64,000 nucleotides of DNA from Argentina anserina (GCF_933775445.1 NC_065876.1:15748001-15812000), one strand, 5' to 3'. Positions 47,066 to 60,498 are shown, numbered from the stretch's first letter. A program made the numbers and translations. The notes: generated from the letters alone by a model not told the origin.

Positions 47066-48827
47066 ACGTCAACGTGAGAAAATGTGGTAACTGAGATTGT
47101 AGCATGTTATATGCCACTTCTTCTTCTGGGCTTTCTTTTGTTTATGCTACAAATACAAATAGGAAGATTTTAAGAACCCAAAAGAAAAGGAAAAAAAAAA
47201 GATCAAAAACATTTATAATTTTCGAATTATATCAATCTATTTGGTTCTGTTAAAGAAAGAAATAAGTTAATCTAATAAAAAACATTTATCATGTTCAGGC
47301 TTGCTACCTATGTCTATGCATAAAGTCCACCAAACTATCATGTTCTAGTTCAAATAAGTTATATTGGTTTTCGGTTAAGCCATAGGGTAACCTATGTTGA
47401 TCAAGTAACTTAAGGGTTACTTTGCTGGTCAATGGAACTTAGGGTTGTAAGCTCTAAGAAAAATCCAATGCCTCAACAAAAACAGTTTTTTCTAGTGTCA
47501 GAACTAGTTTAGAGAAAATAGTTCTGAAGTACAAAGTGGATGATGTTGACTAGCAAATGGCAAGAAGAAAGTTGTTCCAAGAGAAACTTGCTTAAAGAAA
47601 AATCAGACTAACATATCAACTGTGATTCTGATATGCTTGCCATTATAAGTTGCTACTGAGCTACACTGATCTTGTTGCTGAGTTGTGCTATGACTCATGA
47701 CTATAATATACACATTGACATTCCTCAAAGCCTTATAATAAGCTAAAAGAAATACACCAATTAGTCTACCTGTCATTACAAATCTACCTAAGCTTTCACA
47801 ATCAAAGGCTAGGCCTCATTATTGAACGTAATGCAGTATCAGTCTTCACTAGATTAGCCCAAACAATGACTGGTTTTATATGCAATTTCATGTGCAGCTA
47901 CTTCTTGGTTCTTTTGAACAAATAAAGACATGGATATGGAAAAGACCACCCAATGCAACATATAACTGAAGGAATTGTAATTCAAGTGAAGGGAAAATTG
48001 ATGTCATAGAAAAATAGAAAAGTAAGATATGTTCTTTACCATATTTTTGCCTTCCAAATGAATGTAACCATTTCCTCTATACCTTTGATGAAACCGCCTG
48101 CCCCCATCTTAATTACATTGGATTGACATGCATTCAGAACAATTTAATGAGAAAACATTTAGGAGATCAAGTGGTAGATATCAAATAGCAAGAAATTAAC
48201 AAGTTTCATTACTTCCCAAGGATTTGATTTGATAGAAAGCTGCTTGCCAGATGAATCAACACAAACTGAAACCCACAAAGAGTGTGATGTTCACATATCC
48301 TCACTAGAGCTTTCTTAGAGCTTTTTGTTCTACAATTGCATTATTTTTACGTATGGTTCATGTTATGTCATTTTGTTGTTCTATGACATGAATTATCATT
48401 ATCATGTCAAGGCCATATCATACTGTTGAGTGAATTTATTAGATGACTTGAGAGCAAAGGGTAACACTGATTTCCTTGGGTTCGATCCCCTTAACCTCTG
48501 GAGGGTTAGCTACACCGGTCGTGCGAGATTGTGATCTTAATGACGGATTCGAAACGTGTGTGTAGTCAGGTAGCGGACGCTTGCCGGTTACTATATTAAT
48601 AGGGGTAAGACCGTGTAGCTATAAGACTGGTCATCTAGACTTTGAGATTTGGGATCCCGACGTACGTCATACGTTTTACGATTTATCGACATTCCTCATT
48701 ACTACTACGCTTTTATACGTGGAACCAGCACCAACTGCCACCACCGCGACAAGACAAGGTCGTTCTCTTCTCTCCATCGAACCAGCACCAACTGCCACCA
48801 CCGCTCACCTTCTCTGCCTTCAACTAG
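47066..48827. other. Unassigned, repeat-derived region
   Basis: No intact gene. 48,420-48,827 contains phrases such as GGGTTCGATCCCCTTAACC and TACACCGGTCGTGCGAG that look like LTR sequence and may be the outer part of a longer 5' LTR of the element that follows. A 46-bp partial repeat (ACCAGCACCAACTGCCACCACCG twice, 48,722-48,805) is present. Confidence 0.4.
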
Positions 48828-50965
48828 CAAACTAGAGTGGCACACCCATATCAAATTATTCCTCACCCTCTCCTCTACATAATTTATCTTAGTTTGTATA
48901 CTATTTCGATATCTTAGTTTCATCCTAAATCTGGGTTTGGGGTGTTATGGTATCAGAGCATGATCTTCTGACCAATTGATTTCTTGGAAAGAAGAAACGG
49001 GAAAGAAAGAGAGATGGGAAGAGAAGGAATGAGAAGAAAGAACTGAGGTTGAAAAACATTGCGTCATTCTACGACGATCTGGTTGTTCACGGGTGATTCG
49101 ATTGCAAGCGGTATGAAAATTTATTATTTCCTTGCCCCTTAATAGTTTATTGAATTATGTCTAGGATTGTTGAATTGATTAAATTTGGTGCGTGAATTTC
49201 TAGGTTTGTCGGGTTCCATCACTTCCATGACGATGGCGGCGGCGAGTGGTTTATGTTTCTCTTTTTTGATTTGATTTTGATTTAATTCCAAGTGTTCTGG
49301 AGTTGGAGGGGCTAAGTTATATATCTCAATCTTGGCTAAAAGTGATTGTTGTTTACAGTACTTGTCGGTAAGCTTTTCTAGTCATCGGAGATTATGTGTT
49401 TGTTCAAATGATAAGAAGGATTATCAACTTAGTAATACTGTACTAGCTCTATGTGTTTAGTAGCATATGATTCAATTAGTGAATTATTGATTATCTTCGA
49501 GTGCAGTCGTAATCTGTCTCTCGAGTTAGTTATATTGGGTTGATAAATGACTTTACTAGGTCCTGTCAATATTAATTTTGTTTGATGTGTTGTTGGTTTA
49601 TCAAGTAGAATGGGTGTTTGATTAATAGTTCTATTGGTTATCCAATTGTCATGGAAAGTATGCCTAATTTGGTCTAGTTATGATGACTTCTTATGTTCTG
49701 TTTTACTATTTGAGTAATGATTAATCTCGACTGAGAGCATATATTTACCTTGTGAATACTTGTGTCGCTAAAATTCATTTGATTTTCCCTAGTTTTTAAT
49801 TTTTATCAATTGAATTGACCTTTTGGAATCATAGATGAGTTATGATATTTATACGTGGTTAAATATATAGTTTGGTTAATAAACTAGATTACTGGTTAAT
49901 TGGAGATACGAGTTTTTGTATTGGAGTGTCTTTGGGTTGTCAATCTTCCAATAAAACTATGGTTTTTAGTGTGTTAATTTGGTTGTGATTTGAGCTTTGA
50001 ATGAAGAGAGAGTCTGGTTGTATTTTGAGGGTTGACTTGAACTAATTAAGAGTCGAGATTGTGATAATTCTAGTTTTTTTAATGAAAGAGTTATGCACTC
50101 TTTATGTAATCATCTCAAAATAAGCTGTTATGAAAATTGAAAATGAAACTAGAATTGGGAGAAGTGCCCCGCCTATGAGCCTATGGACACACTATCTCAA
50201 ACTTCACACAAACAAAGACTAAAATATGATTATAATTCTTGTCAATACTCGTTGCAGTCAGCAAACTTTGAGCACATCCCTACATTGAGCAAAGTTGTCC
50301 CAGCAAGAACTTATGCATGCATCACATCTGCAAATGCATGGCCTGAGCTGAGAAGTAAAACAATGCATATGATTCCAACGCAAGGCATTGACCAAAGTTT
50401 GTGGAAGCCATGGTGCCAAGGTTATTGCTTTGTTCTCAATTTCCAGTCCTTGTATCTTGCCTTCTGCTATGATATGCCAATTGTGATAATTGTAGTTGCT
50501 ACATTAGATGTTGATATCTTTCTAATAGCAACTGCTCACGTTACAATAGTTCTTGAAAAAAAAATTGAAGTGAACTGAAGTTTGGGGTGTCCTTATTGAA
50601 TTTCATTCTTTGGTTAGTTTTAGTTTTACTTGTCCAAAATTAGTCATAACCCTTTATAAATGGAGTTGTTCCATCGTATGTGTAGTATGTACGGTTGGGC
50701 TTCACGAAGATGAGTTCCAGATGTTTACTGGAATCTTAATCTTATGTTAATCAAAATGTTTTTATGGATATATGGAATTGCGTAATTAGAACTTGTAGCC
50801 ACTAAATATATATGTTCTATCAAACTAGAGTGGCGCTATGCGTGCATACATGCTTCCTCACCCATATCAAATTATTCCTCACCCTCTCCTCTACATAATT
50901 CCTCTTAGTTTGTATACTATTTCGATATCTTAGTTTCATCCTAAATCTAAGTTTGGGGTGTTATA
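48828..50965 (+). mobile_element. Non-coding LTR element (TRIM/LARD-like) with tRNA-Met-type primer site
   Basis: Direct repeats of about 125-140 bp (48,828-48,947 and 50,824-50,963; 'CATATCAAATTATTCCTCACC' to 'TTTGGGGTGTTA') bracket about 1.9 kb. Right after the first repeat comes TGGTATCAGAGCA, complementary to the initiator-tRNA-Met 3' end used as primer by many plant LTR elements. The second copy has 21 extra bp near its start. No gag, protease or polymerase motif was found between them; the longest frame (50,183-50,578, 131 codons) matches nothing I know. The outer borders are unsure because no target duplication was found. Confidence 0.6.
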
Positions 50966-50984
50966 AACGCAATGTTTCTAGGGC

Positions 50985-51515
50985 GTTACAATGTGGCCCA
51001 AACAAAACACTATAACCAGCATTACCAGGAACATGAAAAACATTACTCTAGGTGACAGAATCGTTACCTCCACCATTGATGATGACAGTGCCTTCATTCT
51101 CGACCTTGTGAATGGAGTTGTTTGATGTAATCATGGCCTCATTGCCTCTATGCGGCTACAAACTTGAGAATTTCGATTAATCACCTGTTAAGTGATGGCC
51201 ACATCCGGAATCAACGATCCAATCATTCTCAAAATGGATAGATGCCAACGCATTGTTATATGACTTCTCGACTATGAAACAATTTCCCCAATTATCTTCT
51301 TCTTCAACAGTGTTCGAGCATGGGAGCCTCCATTCTTTGTTGCATAATTCCTAGACTGCAGCTTAACACGACAAAATTTCTTGGTATGGCTTGGGTACCA
51401 CATTGATAGCACTTGAGGAAGCTTCTCTGGGTCCGGCACCATCATTCTGATTGAACTCCTTAAACTTCTAGAAGCTAGAATTATTTTTTCCATGATTGAA
51501 TAATGTCACTAATCG
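50985..51515 (-). pseudogene. Ty1/copia gag zinc knuckle and protease fragment
   Basis: On the minus strand the order is zinc knuckle, spacer, protease. The CCHC knuckle is legible as CYQCG..SHTKKFC but has a one-base frameshift inside it. Then GNCFIVEKSYNNALASIH and the aspartic-protease active site in WIVDSGCGHHLTGD, followed by a stop, then NEAMITSNNSIHKVENEGTV and a further stop before SNVFHVPG. The family A solo LTR cuts it at 51,516, and its upstream gag probably lies beyond. Confidence 0.78.
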
Positions 51516-51520
51516 GTTCT

Positions 51521-54500
51521 GTAACGATCCTAAAATTTCGAGCCTAAAAACTCAAAATTTCAAAGTCGTTAGAACACCAAAAACAATCTCAATGAAATCG
51601 AAATCATTTAACGTGCACAGCGGATCATCACTGAGTTCTCAATACAACTCAGAAAAACCAATTATTACAACCCAAATTTATAATTTAACATTTCATAAGA
51701 TGGAAATGTAATAATCCTCACAATCTCTCACAAAACTCACAATTAAAAATCACACCAATTCTCACACACAAATCCACGCTAGAAACCTCACCACAAGCAG
51801 GATACGAACGACTTCGAGTCTCCGGAGTCGTCACTCAATCTCCACTAATCAACACCTGCGGAATTATCCCCTACACCATCGAATTTGTGCACCGGGATTG
51901 TAAACACAAACCCGGTAAGCTTATAGCTCGTATGAGTAAAATGAAAATATAATTCGCATATCAATATATACGAAAAATCACAAATCAACAAATATAAATG
52001 CCCTCATGAGTCAATGGACAACCCATCTAGTTGTCCCAAAGAAATATGAAATGAAACGCTCATGAGAAATTAAGTAACCCTTCTGGTTACCCAAATGCAT
52101 TTATAATACGGGTACCAAGAACGCTGGTACACATATGTTACCCCTCTCGTAATACACCGCCGATATTGGATAGCCACCCGCTACCCAACATCCAAACAAT
52201 CTGAGTACCCATGAGCAGATAACCACCCGTTACCTCACATGCAGTACTACGGCAGACAGACTAGAGCTCTAACTGTATCGTAACATTCGCCCGGCCAAAG
52301 GCTAGGTTCCGACTTGCCAAACACGTACAATAATCTCACATCATATTGTACCAAAAATCAAGTCCGAAGACAATCACATTTTAACAATCTCCATGTTAAA
52401 ATCATGTACAATAATCACACATCATATTGTACCAAAAATCACATGCTCGATAAAATCTTGTCATCACAATGACATCATCACATTAAAATCATAACAGTAT
52501 ATTCTATAGCAAACTATATATATATATATGTATTTATTTACCATTCATTCAATACAAATATATAATCCACTATATCATATACATGTCATAATTTATAAAC
52601 ACGTCCGAAGACAAAACGTTTAACAAACTCCATATTAAAATTATGTACAAACTAATTCACATGCTCGTCATCGAAATGACTAATTTCAAATGAATTCATA
52701 ACAGTATATAATATAGCAAACTATATATATATGTATTTATTACAATTTATACAATATATATGTAATCCACTATATTGTATACATGTCGTATTTCAATATT
52801 TAAAACTCTTGCAAAAATCTTGGAATCACCACAAGGGTAGATTCGTAAATATGTGAGATTTTACTCACCTTATCGACTCGAGCGTAATTCCACAATTTCC
52901 GAAGATAATTCATTTCCTTGATTTATCGATCACCTTGAAAAGATAAGAAAAGAATTTAGAAACGTTTCGTAAACCTTTAAATGCCGAAACAGTAATATTT
53001 CGGTTACTGTTCAGCAATTTTTGGTTTTTATGAATTTACTGTTCATGGTTACTGTTCACTGTTACTATTTACAGTTACTATTTATGTATTAATGCACAAA
53101 TACGCATCCAATACGTATCTCTGTACGAGTACATACTGTTTATGTATTTCTGTACGTATACATACTGTTTTACGTATTTCTGTACATATAAATACTATTC
53201 AAATGTACGTACTGTCTCAGTAAATAATAATTACTGAATTACCCTTCCAAAATTACTTTTTACCTTTACTAAAAGTAATTTACATTTACAATTACTGTAC
53301 GTAAATAAAATTTTACATTTACATTTACCGTACATAAATAAAATTTACATTTACATTTACCGTACGTAATAAATTACAAAATTACCCTTCCGGAAACATT
53401 GTTCACGCGCCGCCGCACGTGGCGGCGCGTGGGGTGCACGCGCCACCTCCGGTAGGCCGCGCGTGGCGCTCACGCGCCACTCACTGTGGCAGCGCGTGGG
53501 GCCCACGCGCCGAGCCCAAAACCGGAGCGTAGCACGCCACCGCCGCCCCAATTTCTCTATGTTCTCCCTCCTCCACCCCTGTACAGCCCTAGGCCGCCCC
53601 TACGCCACCTCACACTCCCTCACGCGCCGCTTAATGCGGCGGTAATCCCCTCTCCCTCTCCAATCTCCAATCTCCACAAAAATCACAGACAACCAACAAT
53701 CTTCAATCACAATCACTCAATTAATCGATCTCTTACCTCAATCGTTCCTCAAAGTCACTGTGATGTCGCCAGAGGAGGTAGAACCATGCGGAGGTGGAGG
53801 TTAAGCCGAGGGTGCGATGGTGACTCGATATGCGTCTCAATTGGTTGCACGTCGTGCCAAGGAGGAGAGGCGGCGACCGTGAGCTAGTTCCCGTGCCCTA
53901 GCTTTTCCGGTGAAGATGCGATGCAGCGGGGTAACCTCCGAGCTTCGGGTTATCTCAACGAAGCTTTATACGGCGATGAGCGGTGCGGCGAGCCTGGGGT
54001 TTGGTGAGATTGACCTCGCGAAGCCGTAGGGAGTAGCGGTGGAGCACACGACCGTCTGGATACAGAGATCGCCGGCGATGGACTTTTCGAAGGGAAGGAG
54101 GCTCGGGAAGGTGAGAGAGAGGGAGAGGGAGGTGGAAGTGAAGAGAGAGAATGAGTTTCCTGAAATGGAAACCCTAAACACAAAATATCATATTTATACT
54201 CGTTTTCAAAATCGGAAACTAACTTCTGATATTAATAACTTCCACCACCGACGTCCGATTAGAACACGTCACATACTCCCGAACTCGTATCGACGAGCTC
54301 TACAACTTTCGTGAAGGAAGTTTTTCGCAACCGAGCGACGGAATAAAAGTTGATATATACGTAGCGGAAATGTAACATTTTTTCTAATTAAACGTTCCGA
54401 GATCGTTTCCGTTTCTCGTTTCATAACGTCGCTACCAATCACATTCATTCTAATTAAAATTCGAAATTTTATAGAATTCAATTCACACTCAAATATTGTT

Positions 54501-54521
54501 TGAAAAATTAGGGTTATTACA
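51521..54521 (-). mobile_element. Solo LTR, family A copy 2 (3,001 bp)
   Basis: Runs from TGTAACGATCC to GGGTTATTACA with perfect 5-bp duplications GGTTC at 51,516-51,520 and 54,522-54,526. The sense strand is minus, with a TATA-like AGTATAAATATG near 54,200. It is inserted in a copia gag-protease fragment. It shares the block CACCGGGATTGTAAACAC (51,891 on) with copy 1 and, in inverted orientation, copy 3. It includes a GC-rich segment at 53,395-53,640. No internal coding region adjoins, so it is a solo LTR. Confidence 0.92.
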
Positions 54522-54526
54522 GGTTC

Positions 54527-56879
54527 GATTACTCGACATCAATATTAACCTGTAAGCATCGTTAGTAATATAAAGCAAGAGGACATCGTTCACAAACCGG
54601 GAATCCACCAGGGCAAAGAATCACAAACATTTAACAACGAATTCACAAAGAGATATTAAGTTTTAAAGATATATAATCGGATCAAACAGAAAATATAAAA
54701 CCTAAACTAATATATACCTGTGATCAACCAACCAACACACAAACATCACCAAACAAAACGTCACAAGTAGCTTCAAAATCATAATCTCATCATATGCAAA
54801 CACCGAGCCTTAGCGGACAAGTATTAAGTGAACAAACAACAACCTAATGCCAACATAGGTTATTTAGCGCATCCCTAACTCAAAAACATGGCATTGTAAT
54901 CCTATCTTAGCGCTTAGAAATTACAAGGTAACATGTCATTCTCAATCTTACCACTTCATTGATATGACTCTTATCTAATTACTTAGCGCATCTTAGATAA
55001 CAAACGGATCATGGTTAATTCATAGTGATTACTAACAAGTCAAGCATGTCACTTTTTCTAACAAGTTAACAAAAATACTTAAGAATCATATTAGTAAAAC
55101 TAACTTAGCGCCTTGAGTCACATATAGTTAATGCACAAGAAAGATGATCATTAAATATTGAATTATAAACTCACAGAATTTACATAGAAATCATAGAAAA
55201 TAAAATCAGAACTACTTTATAACATCTTGCGAAATCGTAAACTACATAAGAGTATTCCACAAATTCAGAACTAGCCAAAAACAGAAACACAACATCACAC
55301 AAAGAATCCAAACCGAAAACAAAATTGAAAAAGTAACGAGTTACACTTTGCAAATCTCCTTCGTGATATCAAAACAAGGCAGCACGACTTCAACTTGAAT
55401 GACAATCCTAGGCATAGCGTTTTGGATCAAGTGGAATGATAGGAAGATGGTGTTTACGACTTGAATGGCTTTGAGGATGATGAGTAGTGTTTAAGGCAGA
55501 ACTTTGGCAAGTCTTGTGAGCAAGGTTGATGATTTTTTTCAGTAGAAATAAGGTGATATATATAGGGGAAAACCCCATAGGAGGCTAACTATAAAGTCCA
55601 CAAAGTTGAAACCAAATTGGTTTAGGTTTCCTAGATTTTCTCAATTTGGTAGAGCTGACTTTTGTGTTTTGTTGTCGCCATAACTTTCGCCAAAAATAGT
55701 TATTGATGTGATTCCAGTTGCATTTGAAAATAGATTTCCGTAGCTTTTCATCCATATATCATACATTTTCTGAGTCATTGTGAGCTGTCCAGGGGAGCCC
55801 GTCAAAGATGGATGACTTGCACTGGCAGAATTCTGATTCTGAATACGATTGGACATTAATTACATATCTTCTTCCTCTTTTAATGCTGATTTATTTTGCA
55901 CGAATTTTCTCATTTGAATTAGGGAGGCAGCAAGAATCTTAATTGTTACAGCCTTGTTTGATTTTTCTTACCTCTTCTCATTTATTTACTGCATGACTTC
56001 TTTGACTTTCTAACTTCTTCTCATTTATTTGCTGCATGACTTCTTTGACATTCTTTGGTGTAAGAATTTATGGTGATTCTGATATAGATTTGTGCCTCTA
56101 TATATAGGAGAAATAAGGTCCCAACTTTCCCTCACAGCCCTTGGATCAAAAACAAATCAATGGCTGAGATAATTTTGCCGAGCCCATTGAACCTCTGAGT
56201 AATGATTTGGTCATATCGCCATGTAGGAATGAGATATTGATTCAATTCCAAATCTTACAGAAACTAGACTCATACAGCTTTATATCTATATATGGTACAT
56301 CTTCTAATTCGATCTGAGCTGTCCAAGGGAGCCCGTCAAAGTTGGACTACGAATCTTGACAGCTTTCTGGTTCTTGCATAGATTTGGATTTTAAGTGCAT
56401 ATTTTCTTCTCTTTAATAATTCTGATTTATATGCACGAAAATATTTTCATATACACCTTAGAAATCCATCTCCAACTTGGTTTTAGAATCCAACTTCCAA
56501 TAGGAAACCATTAATGCTGCACGGCCTCTCCTTATTCCTTGCGCAACTAGGATTGTTTTCCTTCTCCAACATGGATTTGTCTTTCCTAATAAGAATAAGT
56601 ACGTTAGAAATAAAGAAATAAGAAATGATGAATCCTACTCGAACAAGGAATCATATCTCAACAATGATTCTTAACACTTAGCACGATTTCATCATCAGTT
56701 CACTCGTACCCGAGTTAAGCTCTACCTAGACACTTATTCTAACAAAATGACTCTAAAACATACTAAATAAGAAGTAACAAAGAGTAAAAATAGGGCATAA
56801 TCACATTAAGAACGTCACACTTTGTGTTCCTATTAACCAATATAGTATTGTGGGAATCATTCGATAAGGAAATTTTAGC
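54527..56879. other. Unassigned repeat-like region
   Basis: No gene recognised. The phrase TTAGCGC recurs at about 54,861, 54,907, 54,983 and 55,104. A ~44-bp tandem pair (CTTCTCATTTATTTACTGCATGAC) lies at 55,967-56,055, and a diverged ~130-bp repeat (GAGCTGTCC.GGGAGCCCGTCAAAG) at about 55,782 and 56,318. It probably separates two parts of one copia element. Confidence 0.45.
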
Positions 56880-57529
56880 CCTTTAGAGTGCTCGAGATTC
56901 CTAAGACGACAAGAGGTTCTCAAACTCTTCCAATGAGGGTTGTTTATCACAACCTTGAATTGAGGTTACAAAAGGAGTGTACTCCTTTTTCAGCTCCCGG
57001 ATAATGTGTCTTCTCATTTTTGCTTTTAAGATTGGCTCATCTAGATCTAAAAGTGAAATCTCTGAACATAAACTTTTGATCTTTAATAAAAACTACAAGT
57101 TGTATTCGCCAGTTCATTCTCTAGAACTTGCAGCCGACTGACATCTCTCTTATTGAATAGTATGTTCAAAGTCTCTCATATATCAGTTGCAGAAGTGCTA
57201 TGATAATATGCTCAAATAATGAAGGAGAGATAGATATTTTTTTAGTGCCAACTCTGCCTTAGCATTCATGGTTGTCCACTTCCTCAAAGCTTTTGCATTT
57301 TCCTAATTATTATCTGGCTTGACTTTATTTGCTCCACCGATAACAGCCCATAACTCTTCACCAACCAAATAAGACTCCATACAAGATCTCTACATCTAGT
57401 AATTTAATTGATTGAGTAGCTCTATACTAAGTCCAGCACTCTGACTAGCTTGAAGAATCAATTAATCTCTGAAACACACCAATTGATCTTCTTCACCAAG
57501 GGATTATCACAACCACTACCACCGTTATG
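56880..57529 (-). pseudogene. Ty1/copia gag fragment
   Basis: Minus-strand reading, broken by several stops and frameshifts, gives blocks typical of copia gag (UBN2-type): KRDVSRLQVLENELA, then SLCSEISLLDLDEPILKAKMR, RHIIRELKKEYTPFVTSIQG and PSLEEFENLLSS. It follows the primer site of the LTR at 57,542 directly, as in an intact element. It is non-functional. Confidence 0.8.
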
Positions 57530-57541
57530 GCTCTGATACCA

Positions 57542-57907
57542 TGAAAAGAAACACACACTAGTAATAAACCTATCATTTTCCCAAGATCTAAAGAACAATA
57601 GAAGAAGAACAAAAACAAAAAAGAGATGATGGCTTAATGAAAACTTCACTACTCAAATAAACAGAGCTGATACATGAAACAACAACAAGACCATTTCAGT
57701 TCACTTTCTCTAGACCAAACTAAATACATTTAAATACAATTAGAGAGAGATCTAGAAATAAAGGACTTCTAGAGCTATCTAGCTAGGGAGAGTTCTAGAC
57801 ACAAGGACTGCTACAGTTAATAATTATATCTAGCATTCTAATTAAAACGACATTGTACACAAACTAAAGACTTTCCAAATATCAAAAACAAACTTTAATA
57901 TTTAACA
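57542..57907 (-). mobile_element. Ty1/copia 5' LTR (366 bp) and primer site
   Basis: On the minus strand the LTR opens TGTTAAATATTAAAG and closes TTTCTTTTCA, a typical copia LTR form. Immediately inside is TGGTATCAGAGCCATAA (57,525-57,541), matching initiator tRNA-Met. gag follows. The flank beyond 57,907 (GTGTG) has no matching duplicate at the partial LTR at 44,463, so whether the two LTRs belong to one insertion is unproven. Confidence 0.85.
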
Positions 57908-58035
57908 GTGTGCTACAAATAGCCCGAAAAGATGAAAACTGAGAATAAAAAAAATGGAGATGTAAAATAGTGATGATGAACATGACACCAAAAGAAAAGA
58001 AATGCATAGTTAATTTAAAAATTATCGGTATTAAT

Positions 58036-58063
58036 CACTACACCCTCAATACTCATCCATATC
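58036..58063 (+). mobile_element. Possible left terminus of a CACTA element
   Basis: CACTACACCCTCAATACTC starts 28 bp before the solo LTR, and typical CACTA subterminal repeats resume directly after the LTR at 61,238. The LTR therefore appears to have landed just inside a CACTA end. The terminus is short, so confidence is limited. Confidence 0.4.
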
Positions 58064-59655
58064 TGTAATAACCCGATTTTTCGGAACGTTTATTTAGAAA
58101 AAACGTTACGTTTCCGAATGATTATATCGACTTTTATTCCGTCGCTCGGTCGCGAAAACTTCCTTCACGAAAGTTGTAGAGCTCGTCAATACGAGTTCGT
58201 GGACGCATTACGCGTTCAAATCGGACGTCATACATAAAAGTTATTAACGATAAAAGTTAGTTCCGATTTAGAAAATGGTATAAAAGGAAAACTTATCAGT
58301 TTAGGGTTTCCAAAATTGGAAACCCCCTTCTCTCTCTCCAAACCGCGCCTCCCTCGAGCTCTCTCTCCCTCCGAACGACCCCGTCGGCGATCTCGCCCTT
58401 CAGCCCTCCGTGGCTCGCACCGCCTAGCTCAGAAGGATTGCGCGACCTTCCTCTCCAAACCCCGAGCTCGCGACGCTCTAGCTCGCCGCTGAGACCCTTC
58501 TCTCTCTCCCCGAGCCTTCCTCTACATCGCACTGCGATCTCCGCCTCCAAGCCGCCGTGTCCCTCACCGCCGGTCCTTGGAGCACCGCGTGACCCTCCGC
58601 TGCAACCCTCTATCGCTGAGCCTCGCACCCGCTCGCCACTGCTCGAATCGACGTCGCCGGCCTCTCAAGCATCACCGACGACGAATCGAAGCCTCCACCG
58701 TTCGATTTAGGTAAGGATTGATGAAATTGATTGTTGTGTGTGATTGTGTGATGTTTTGGGATTGATTGGGAGGATTGTGTATCGATTGGGAGGATTTTGG
58801 AGTAGAATCGGAGGTGTAGGTGGAGAATGGAACACCGCCGCCTTAGGCGGCGCGTGTGAGTGCGTGAGGAGGTCTGGAGATGGCCTTGGGCCGTGCAAGC
58901 GCGGAGGAGAAGGAGAGGGGGGAGAAATGGGGCGGCGGTGGCGTGATACGCGCCGTGTTTGGTGTCGGCGTGTGTACCCCACGCGCTGCCACAATTAGTG
59001 GCGCGTGAGCGCCACGCGCGGCCTGCCGGAGGTGGCGCGTGTACCCCACGCGCCGCCACGTGCTGCGGCGCGTGCACAATAATTTCAAAACAGTAAATGG
59101 TAAAATTTATTTTTACGACGGTGAATGTAAAAAGGTGATTTATGTAAGGTAAATGTAAATTTTATTTTACGTACGGTAAATATAAATGTAAATTACATTC
59201 AGTAAATGTAAAAAGTAATTTTGGAAGGGTAATTCAGTAATTATTATTTACTGAGACAGTATGTACATTTGAATAGTATTTATACGTACAGAATTACGTA
59301 AACAGTATGTACTCGTACAGAGATACGTAGTGGATGGGTATTTGTACAGTAATACATGAATAGTAAATACGTGAATAGTACATAGTGAATAGTACTTCGT
59401 GAACAGTACATTCGTAAAACCAGAAATGGTTGAACAGTAACAGATTATTACTATTTCAGCATTTAAAGGTTTACGAAACGTTTCTAAATTCTTTTCTTAT
59501 CTTTTCAAGGTGATTAATAAATCAAGAAAATAAATTATCTTCGGAAATTGTGGAATTACGCTCGAGTTGATAAGGTGAGTAAAATCTCACATATTTACGA
59601 ATCTACCCTTGCGGAGATTTAAGATTTTTACAAGAGTTTTAAATATTGAAATACG

Positions 59656-60370
59656 ACATGTATATGATATTGTGGAATATATATATATTTGTATAAATGG
59701 TAAATAAGTACATATATATAGTTTGCTATATTATATACTGTTATGAATTCATTGTGAATATGATCACAGTGGTGATGAGAATTATATATTGAGCTTGTGA
59801 TGCGATTTGTACAAATAATGAGTAGATTATTGTACGTGGTTTTAACGTTAAGAATTGTTAAAACGTTTTGTCTTCGGACGTGTTAATGAAATATGACATG
59901 TATATAATAAAGTGGATTATATATATATTGTATAAATGGTAAATAGGTACATATATATATATATATATAGTTTGCTATATTATATACTGTTAGGATTTCG
60001 TTTGTGAATATGATCACAATGGTGATGAGAATTATATATTGAGCATGTGATGTGATTTGTACAAATAATGAGTAGATTATTCTACGTGGTTTTAACGTTA
60101 AGAATTGTTAAAACGTTTTGTCTTCGGACGTGTTAATGAAATATGACATGTATATAATAAAGTGGATTATATATATATTGTATAAATGGTAAATAGGTAC
60201 ATATATATATATATATAGTTTGCTATATTATATACTGTTAGGATTTCGTTTGTGAATATGATCACAGTGGTGATGAGAATTATATATTGAGCATGTTGAT
60301 GCGATTTGTACAATAATGTGTAGATTATTGTACGTGTTTATGTCTTCGGACCAGTCTTCGGACGTGATTG
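59656..60370. repeat. ~240-250-bp tandem repeat inside solo LTR copy 3, about 2.8 units
   Basis: Units begin GACATGTATAT at about 59,656, 59,893 and 60,144 and run through a TA tract, TAGTTTGCTATATTATATACTG, 'GATGAGAATTATATATTGAGC' and 'GTTTTGTCTTCGGACG'. Units 2 and 3 are almost identical. Copy 2 holds similar blocks in opposite orientation with fewer units. Confidence 0.88.
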
Positions 60371-60498
60371 GCATGTCGGAACCTAGCCTTTGGTCAGGCG
60401 AAAGTTACGATACAGTTAGAGCTCTAGTCTGTTTGCCGGAGTACTGCATGTGAGGTAACAGATGGGTTATCGGCTCATGAGTACTCATATTTTTGGAT

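Noticed and set aside
48470..48500. tRNA B-box-like GGTTCGATCCC
   Set aside because: No A box or cloverleaf can be drawn around it; it lies in LTR-like sequence.
53463..53887. Pro/Arg-rich open frames in the GC-rich part of solo LTR copy 2 (and mirror frames at 58,296-59,088)
   Set aside because: High G+C removes stop codons; the frames are not conserved between the two LTR copies.
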